DNA of 64,000 nt from assembly GCF_954871325.1 (NCBI RefSeq), contig NC_088777.1:18701366-18765365 (forward strand). Direction: 5' to 3'. Of this stretch, positions 57,907 through 64,000 are shown in pieces (within the stretch, counting starts at the first letter, position 1; each line of letters begins with the position of its first letter). Both the position numbers and the translations under genes were made by a program. This stretch comes from Gordionus sp. m RMFG-2023 (lineage: Eukaryota > Nematomorpha > Gordioida > Chordodea > Parachordodidae). The notes under the pieces are model-generated. The model worked only from the letters and a program-made list of their open reading frames with translations. It did not search any database and had not been told where the DNA came from.

Positions 57907-57976
57907 TAAGTTATAATCCTCATTTTATTTATAACATATAAACATTAAACATGAACCCTCCCTCTAAAAAAATGGG

Positions 57977-58617
57977 TGGGTTCAGTGAAAAATCTCTGAA
58001 CCCAGTTCGGGTTCAGGGTTCCGAGACCAGGAAAATAATGACTTATTAAAATTAGTTAAAACAAACAGAAACATCATTTTTTTTAAAATTTATTTTAATT
58101 AGTATTGCCATAAAAATAATTTATCATTATAATTATAATATACTTGTTATTGTGTACTTCTCAAGTTCTTACTAATTTAATAATCCACAAATAACATTAT
58201 CATTATTATATATTATCATCATTTATAAAAAAAAACTTTTGAAATCTGCTTTGCTGGGTAAAATTTAAAAATTTTTACGAAAAATGGCATACTCTTAAAT
58301 ATAAAAAAAATGATTCCACGAAAAAATAATCAAAAAATGTTTTTTTAAAATTAATATTTTTTTTGAATATTTTTTATATAGGAATTCTTTTTAAATAGGA
58401 AATCTTTTATAAATGAAAATCGTAAATTACAAGTTTTTTATATTATACTATTTTTATTAAATTAAATTAAATATAACGAAAGTTTATAAAAAAAATAAAT
58501 TTTTTTAAAAATTAAAAAAATTTTTTTAAAAAAAGGCTTGGACCCTGAACCCTAAATTATAAAAAAGGGTTCGAGTTTTAGTTTGGGTTCGGGAGGGTTT
58601 GGGTTTCTCATCCCTGA
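57977..58617. repeat. MITE-like block with GGGTTCAG/CTGAACCC ends
   Basis: The left part has CAGTGAAAAATCTCTGAACC and CAGTTCGGGTTCAGGGTTCC. The right part ends TTCGGGAGGGTTTGGGTTTC then TCATCCCTG. The ends are loosely inverted; no target duplication was found. Confidence 0.5.
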
Positions 58618-58654
58618 CATTATACATAATTCTTCTCTTAATAAAATTTTATTT

Positions 58655-58885
58655 GTCTTTATATTTTAAAATTCTATAAACTACATTCTCTATAAAATCA
58701 TTCTCTATGAAACCATTCTCTATAAACGACATTCTCAAATCATTCTCTATAAATTGATTCCCTATAAACCTCATTCTAAATATAAAACATTATTTAACTA
58801 AAAGTCTTCTCTATAAACTACATTCTCCATAAAACAATCCTTTACATATGCATTCTTATAAAATCTATTCTCTATTATGGTTTGC
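58655..58885 (+). repeat. Degenerate tandem repeat (CATTCTCTATAAA)
   Basis: About twelve units of 13-18 bp built on ATTCTCTATAAAnn, with drift between units. Confidence 0.85.
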
Positions 58886-59470
58886 CTGTAAAGTCGTGGA
58901 ACCAAAGTAATGTGTGCTAAATGTTACAAAGATATGTTTATAAATAATATATAAAATATTCTCAAAGGAGATTTATACGAAAATCTACTAAATTCTTTAG
59001 TAAAAAGAGGAATACCAAGTGATATTTTCAAGATAGATTTCCTTTTAAATTTATTTATTTTATAAAAAATTATTTGTTTTTATTAATTTAGATAATTATT
59101 TGTTTTCTTAATATAGATTGTTCAAATTTTTGTTTCAAACAATTAATCAAATAGAAAGAACTAATGTAAGCGTTAAAAAATTCAATCAATTTTTATGCAA
59201 ATTTTTTATTAATAATTTTTTTAAAATAGTAAATTTAAATATATTTAAAATGTAAAAATTTTCTATAACCATTATAAAAATTATTGTTTATCAAATGAAG
59301 TTTAAAAAAATTTTTAATAATAAAGAATGAAATTTCCTTCTATTTCAAAATTATATTTCAGCTTAGTTTATTGCTATTAGCAAATAGAATATAAAATGAT
59401 CTGTTTTAACATATTAATTTATACAATATATCTTAGTAGAATGATTCTTTTTATACACGTATCAGCTTAA
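58886..59470. other. AT-rich gap
   Basis: No supported feature. Confidence 0.5.
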
Positions 59471-59483
59471 TTATTTGCACTAG

Positions 59484-59710
59484 GATTGACACAGGGGGCA
59501 AGATGGGGCACTTGACCCCCAAATTATTATATGTAGATATTAATATTTATCAGAGACTCGTAAGTCCAAATCAAAGCCCGGCTAGGCCGCATAAATTTAA
59601 AAGAAAAAATAAACAGGAGGAGGGCCTGTTTTTAACAACCGGGCCAGCCCTAAATGGTTTTTCTATAAATCCGGACCGGATCGAATATTTTAAAACTTCG
59701 ACCATTATAA
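59484..59710. repeat. GGCC-type repeat block
   Basis: ACAGGGGGCAAGATGGGGC, AAGCCCGGCTAGGCCGC, GGGCCTGTTTTTAAC, CCGGGCCAGCCC and CCGGACCGGATCG belong to the same GC-core plus T/A-tract family as 21304-21641. Confidence 0.6.
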
Positions 59711-60239
59711 ATAATAATTTTTTTAATGTATTTAATAATTGTTTCATAGAATATAAATATACACTCACTTCTCATTATCATATTCTAATTTCCATTTCAA
59801 AATCATTTATAACTCAAGTTAGAAAATACTTAACTAGTTAGTAAAAGATAAGTAAAAGTGTTTTAAATTATTATTTTATTTTTAGTCAAATCACACAATT
59901 TTAATTTGTCATATACTCTACTATATCAAAAATAAGAGGCTGGCAGTTCCTTCTATCAAATAATATAATACAATAATAAGCCCACATATTTTTCTATCTA
60001 AAAGTAAAAATAGGACCAAATTTAATGCTAAATGTCAAAAATAAATAAATGATGTTGAACTAAATAATAACACAATACTTCCTAGCCGCATCATCCGTAA
60101 TCCTATCAGTAAAAATTATAAGGGATTTAATAATCATATATGAGGTTTAAACCCATAAGCTTGAATTTTAGCTTACCTTATTATGATTTAAGTTTCCGCT
60201 TATTACTGTAAATAATAGTGATTTTATTCAAGAATTTGA

Positions 60240-60465
60240 ACTTGATTTGATAACACTATCTTCACTATACTCTACAAATGGTACCCCTTACCCTAAAAGA
60301 TGGGAGATACCTTATTGGTATGAGAAGAATGATAAACTTAGGATAGAAAATCCTATGAGATTGGGAAACAGGGATTTCAGGGTTCCTATCTGCACTATTT
60401 ATCGAGCAGATACTGCAGATAGTAACCCTGAAAACAGAGAGGCAAAAGTACATAAGAGTTAAATA
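60240..60465. repeat. Imperfect palindrome cluster
   Basis: CAGGGTTCCTATCTGCAC (about 60378) is mirrored by GCAGATAGTAACCCTG (60415-60430); GATACCTTATTGGTATGAG nearby is a smaller one. Frames are open on both strands (60247-60462 plus, 60453-60265 minus), which the palindromes help explain. I recognise no protein family. Confidence 0.5.
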
Positions 60466-63351
60466 GATGTTTATTTAGATATTTCTGAGGAAGAAGAAAA
60501 GACATTAATAAAATTATATATAATAATTCTCTCTACTCTCAATATCAATAAAGGGATTGATAGCTTTCATTTATAGTAGAATCTATAAATTTTGAGAGGG
60601 AATTAACTAGTTAATAAAAGATAAATTAAATTGTTTTGAATTATTACCTAATTATATTTTTGGTTAAATCACCAATTTTAATTTGTCATATAATTAAAAT
60701 AGTTAAGGAGACTAATTTATCATTTTTATTTTTAACAAAAATTATAAACTATAAGAAAGAAAGAAAGAAAGAAAGAAATAGTAACTATTTAAACAATTAA
60801 AATATAATATAAATCCAACTAATATTTTAGGTAATTTTTTTTATATAGATTATTAAAAAATAGTTTCCAATATAGCCAATCGTATCATTTTAAGTCAATC
60901 TTATTTACTTTACTATACTAGATAAATACATAGTAGGTATTAATTTAGAGACTAATTATATTTTTGTTTTTAGTCAATCAAACACACAACTTTACAAAGT
61001 GAAATATATTTCGCCAATAATGAACACAACAAATGCACTCTTTCTTTTTCTTTGATATATAAAAAATAATTTTCATTTTAGAATAAAAAATATAATTTTA
61101 AAAGTTATTATATTAAATGATTTCATGAAAAGCGAACCATAAAATGCCAAATTGATATTATTTTTTCAGGCAAAAAATTAAATCCGTGCCGTAAAAAATT
61201 TTATATTAGCGATCCAAGCCAAAATTGCTTTTAAAAATGATAATATAGGCAAGGCTTGAGAATATAAAACTCGAGTCTAGCCGAAAAATACCTTTTAAAA
61301 TAATTTGGGCAGGGCCAAAAAAATATTATTTTACAAACCAGGTCGGGCCATCCATTTGGTACTTCTTCAAGTTTCTAATAATATTATTGTAATTGTAATT
61401 TAAATTATTTGAAATATTTGGAATTTGATTTGCCTGCATATTTACAAAACTTAGTGAAATAGACTAATTACTCATAAATGTTAGGTACCACTTTTTTTTT
61501 ATAATTTTCAATGCAATTTAATTAGGAAAGTTGAATTAAGAAAATAAAAACGAATATTTATGATTAAGCCATTACATATTATTATTTAATAAATTAAATT
61601 TTCAATATTCATTTTCGGAATGTTCCAAAACTATTTCGGCTTTTTACATCCATAATTTTCCCCTGGATAAAAAATAAATTTAAAAATTTTTTTTAAAATG
61701 ATATATGAGAGGTTCAAGGTAGTGTAATTTCGCAAGCCCTACTAGCATTAACTTTACTACTCATAATTAAAATTATATCTAGCCACCATAAATGTTGGAA
61801 TTTTTCAAATTATTAAAAAGGGTTCAGACTTTCTATAAATGTTAAATTATATATTAATATATTTTATATTTAATGTAATTCATAATCCTGTCTTGCATAA
61901 ACTCTTTTTGGGGAGTGCATTTGTTAAATATATATACTCATTCATTGCAATCTGAAATTTGGTTTGATAGATTATATTCGAAAAAGATAATAAACGAGCA
62001 ATGTCTCTATAAATACATCACTAAATGTGACCTTATATGACAATAATTTTAGAATAAATATGAAAACTCAACACAAATTTTAAGTCTTATTCATTTCCAT
62101 TAACATATAAATAGAAAAATTAAAATAATTTTTTATATAATTTAAAGAATTGAAAAATATGTACCCATTTAATATCAATAATTATGCCTTAAATCTAAAA
62201 ATCATTATACACCAACAAAAGTATCTAGATCCAATTCCAGGTTTTATTTCCCCCCCCCCCCCCCGGACCTCCTTCTTTATCTATTTTATATAACTTCCTA
62301 CTTCTTTAATATTAATAGCTCGAATTCAATTTGATCTATTTATTTTAGTCGTCAATTTGATAAGATAAAATGTATTTATTAAGTTATAGACTTTTTTATT
62401 TGCAGGGGCTTAGTAACAATATTCCATGAACATAAAATATAAATGGAATATTGTAAAATACATGATGATAAAAAATCGCCAAACCGCCTATTTAAGGCTA
62501 GTGATCGAGGGAGCGTGGGCATCGTGCGAGTCTCTTTTTTTTACAAAACATTAATGCTTTTTTTAAATTTATTTACAAAATAATATATTTATAAGTCATT
62601 TTTATATTTGTTTATTTTTATCTTCTCTGCCTGACAAATTTATTTTTTGAAAAAAATAATTATATTATAACAACATTATTATGTCTATTTGGTAAAAATA
62701 ATTATATTATAACAACATTATTATGTCAATTTGGTAAAAATAATTATGATTTATATATAACTATGCATTGCATCAATAAAACGAATTACTATCCACATTA
62801 ATTTATCTGTATTATTATCATACTACTTTATACATTATTGCTATTTATATAAAATTAAAACTATTTCCTCTAAGAATATACATTCAGTATTGGGTAGCAA
62901 ATTGAAAAGTATATAAATTTTTTTAAAATAAATATAAATTTAAAAAATAGCCAATAAAGGATAAATATTTTTGATATATTTTTTTATTATTTAAAATAAT
63001 AAATGTAGGGGAGCCAATGTTTCATTTTTTTAAATAAATATTAAATTTATTGAAGAAGAAAATAAAAAAAATGCTTTAAATAAATAAAATAAGAAAAAAA
63101 TATTGATAGTAATTTATAAAAAAATCCCTAATCATTTCTTTTAAAAAATAATTATTTTAAAATGAATTAATTTAAATGAATTAATTTAAATGAATTAATT
63201 TAAAATGAATAGTGTTGTTAAAATTTTATTTAAGAATTCCTCTAGCTCTATAAATTTTGATATAAAGTCGAAACTTTTTATCTTAACTGGATTCCAATTC
63301 CAACAACTGCACGTTCAGAGGGAGAGTTTTTATTTTAAAAAGAATAAAAAC
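60466..63351. other. AT-rich stretch with short repeats
   Basis: No gene recognised. Contains a GAAA microsatellite (60749-60778), a GGCC-type block (about 61170-61350: AAGCCAAAATTG, AGGCAAGGCTTG, GGGCAGGGCC, AGGTCGGGCC), a C run at 62250-62264, a 42-bp tandem pair (62657-62740) and an (AATTAATTTAAATG)n run at 63165-63205. Confidence 0.5.
62657..62740 (+). repeat. Two tandem 42-bp units
   Basis: ATAATTATATTATAACAACA then TTATTATGTCWATTTGGTAA, repeated once with one difference. Confidence 0.9.
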
Positions 63352-63741
63352 TTATCTTAGAAACAGGATAAATAATTGATCATTTAATTTAGTATATTTC
63401 GTTGTATTCGAAGTCCTAAGGTCATTGAGAGTAAAGGACGTAGAGGGGACAAAAGCAGTCATCAGATTTGGTGCGCTGGCTAGCTCAGGGTTTAGGTTAA
63501 GGGAATCGTTTAAACCAGGGTAAACGGTGGGGGTTGAGGACCTAAGGCACACAGTATTTGAAACAAGTCAGGTTATATCTTTCTATTTTATAACGTAATC
63601 CACAACTATATATTGGGTAATCAATTTTTATTATTAACCTAATTAGTTAGAAAATAGATATTATCAAAAATTAAAGAGACATAAAAATGTAAAAATGAAG
63701 AACATTATGACTCACCAATATTCTGGTTCTTTTACAGGCTT
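63352..63741 (-). CDS. Possible last exons of an unidentified host gene
   Basis: The minus strand from 63541 to 63352, after acceptor gtgccttag, reads SSTPTVYPGLNDSLNLNPEL then ASAPNLMTAFVPSTSFTLND and on to a stop: Ser/Thr/Pro/Asn-rich, and richer in G/C than its surroundings. Upstream, a strong donor TATTG|GTGAGT (63716/63715) gives an intron of 174 nt. The phase joins KPVKEPEYW to the exon, the Trp codon spanning the junction. An acceptor at gatcag would make the upstream piece a microexon (63716-63741). The opposite strand over 63739-63830 also has a good acceptor (cttttacag) followed by ASDRWYVPHIFKPIMLG, so strand assignment upstream is not settled. Confidence 0.35.
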
Positions 63742-63834
63742 CTGATCGATGGTATGTGCCACATATTTTCAAGCCAATCATGTTAGGCGTTCTTTTCAAA
63801 AAACCAATCAAATGTCCTATACTTACCCAGGGCC

Positions 63835-63960
63835 CCTACAACGGGGGGGGGTCCGAAGCAACTGCTTCAGTAAATTTGAGTGGGGGTCCTTTTTTTTACA
63901 TCCATCATGATCATGTGATTTCTGGTTTATAAATGTAACAATAAGACCCCCCCCCCCCCA
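63835..63960. repeat. Poly-G/C element end, family of 2427-2475
   Basis: GGCCCCTACAACGGGGGGGG then GAAGCAACTGCTTCAGTAAA matches the 2.4-kb block, with a further C run at 63946-63959. Confidence 0.65.
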
Positions 63961-64000
63961 CTTAATATTTAATTTAATATATTGACGCAAATTTTGGTCG

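Noticed and set aside
60247-60462. Overlapping frames on both strands as a gene
   Set aside because: The palindromes in this patch explain similar open readings on both strands; no family recognised.

Overview
The window is very AT-rich animal DNA, probably from an invertebrate with very short introns. It is a graveyard of transposable elements with a few host exons between them. I see no bacterial operons, rRNA, tRNA or CRISPR. Two host genes can be named. One is DDRGK1 (UFBP1, the ER adaptor of the UFM1 ligase), complete on the minus strand in six exons between 45571 and 27180. The other is the last exon of a granulin-domain gene (1149-1325, minus). Three DDRGK1 or neighbouring introns are only 38-43 nt long, while DDRGK1 intron 5 is 16.1 kb and packed with mobile elements. 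Other candidate host exons, not identified by name, lie at 49658-49836 (minus, two exons around a 38-nt intron), 25876-26374 (plus), 53082-53417 (plus) and 63352-63741 (minus).

Layout. 1-4.5 kb: granulin exon(s) and poly-C/G element ends. 4.5-6.5 kb: a minisatellite and short tandem repeats. 6.7-13.8 kb: an old Ty3/gypsy-like element on the minus strand, split by a young related element at 6971-10351 with near-identical LTRs and a 5-bp target duplication. 16.4-20.0 kb: one hAT transposon inserted into another of its own family, with a perfect 8-bp target duplication. 20.5-25.6 kb: a ZMYM1-like hAT, a short hAT with imperfect duplication, a second minisatellite locus, a GC-rich repeat and an RTE-like LINE endonuclease fragment.

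27.2-45.6 kb is DDRGK1. Its giant intron holds a 234-bp foldback, a broken Ty3/gypsy-like element (about 29.8-38.3 kb), an inverted pair of gag-like fragments and TIR-element remnants. The Ty3/gypsy-like element is split by a 3.7-kb TIR element with TA target duplications. That TIR element carries a reverse transcriptase with a C-terminal REL-type endonuclease motif. Fragments of the same RT/endonuclease family occur at two further places in the intron. 46-50 kb: a minisatellite and a hAT (46793-49475) that itself contains another hAT (46935-48442). 50-64 kb: further hAT remnants, including a well-bounded copy at 54409-55988, a reverse-oriented copy of the 46-kb minisatellite, and AT-rich DNA with short repeats.

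The main biological points are the layered nesting (host intron > LTR element > TIR element > RT gene), the odd RT-plus-TIR pairing, a four-fold 31-residue repeat in an integrase C-terminal region, and the contrast between about 40-nt and 16-kb introns in one small gene. Coordinates of splice sites were read by eye from GT/AG, phase and protein similarity recalled from memory; no search was run.
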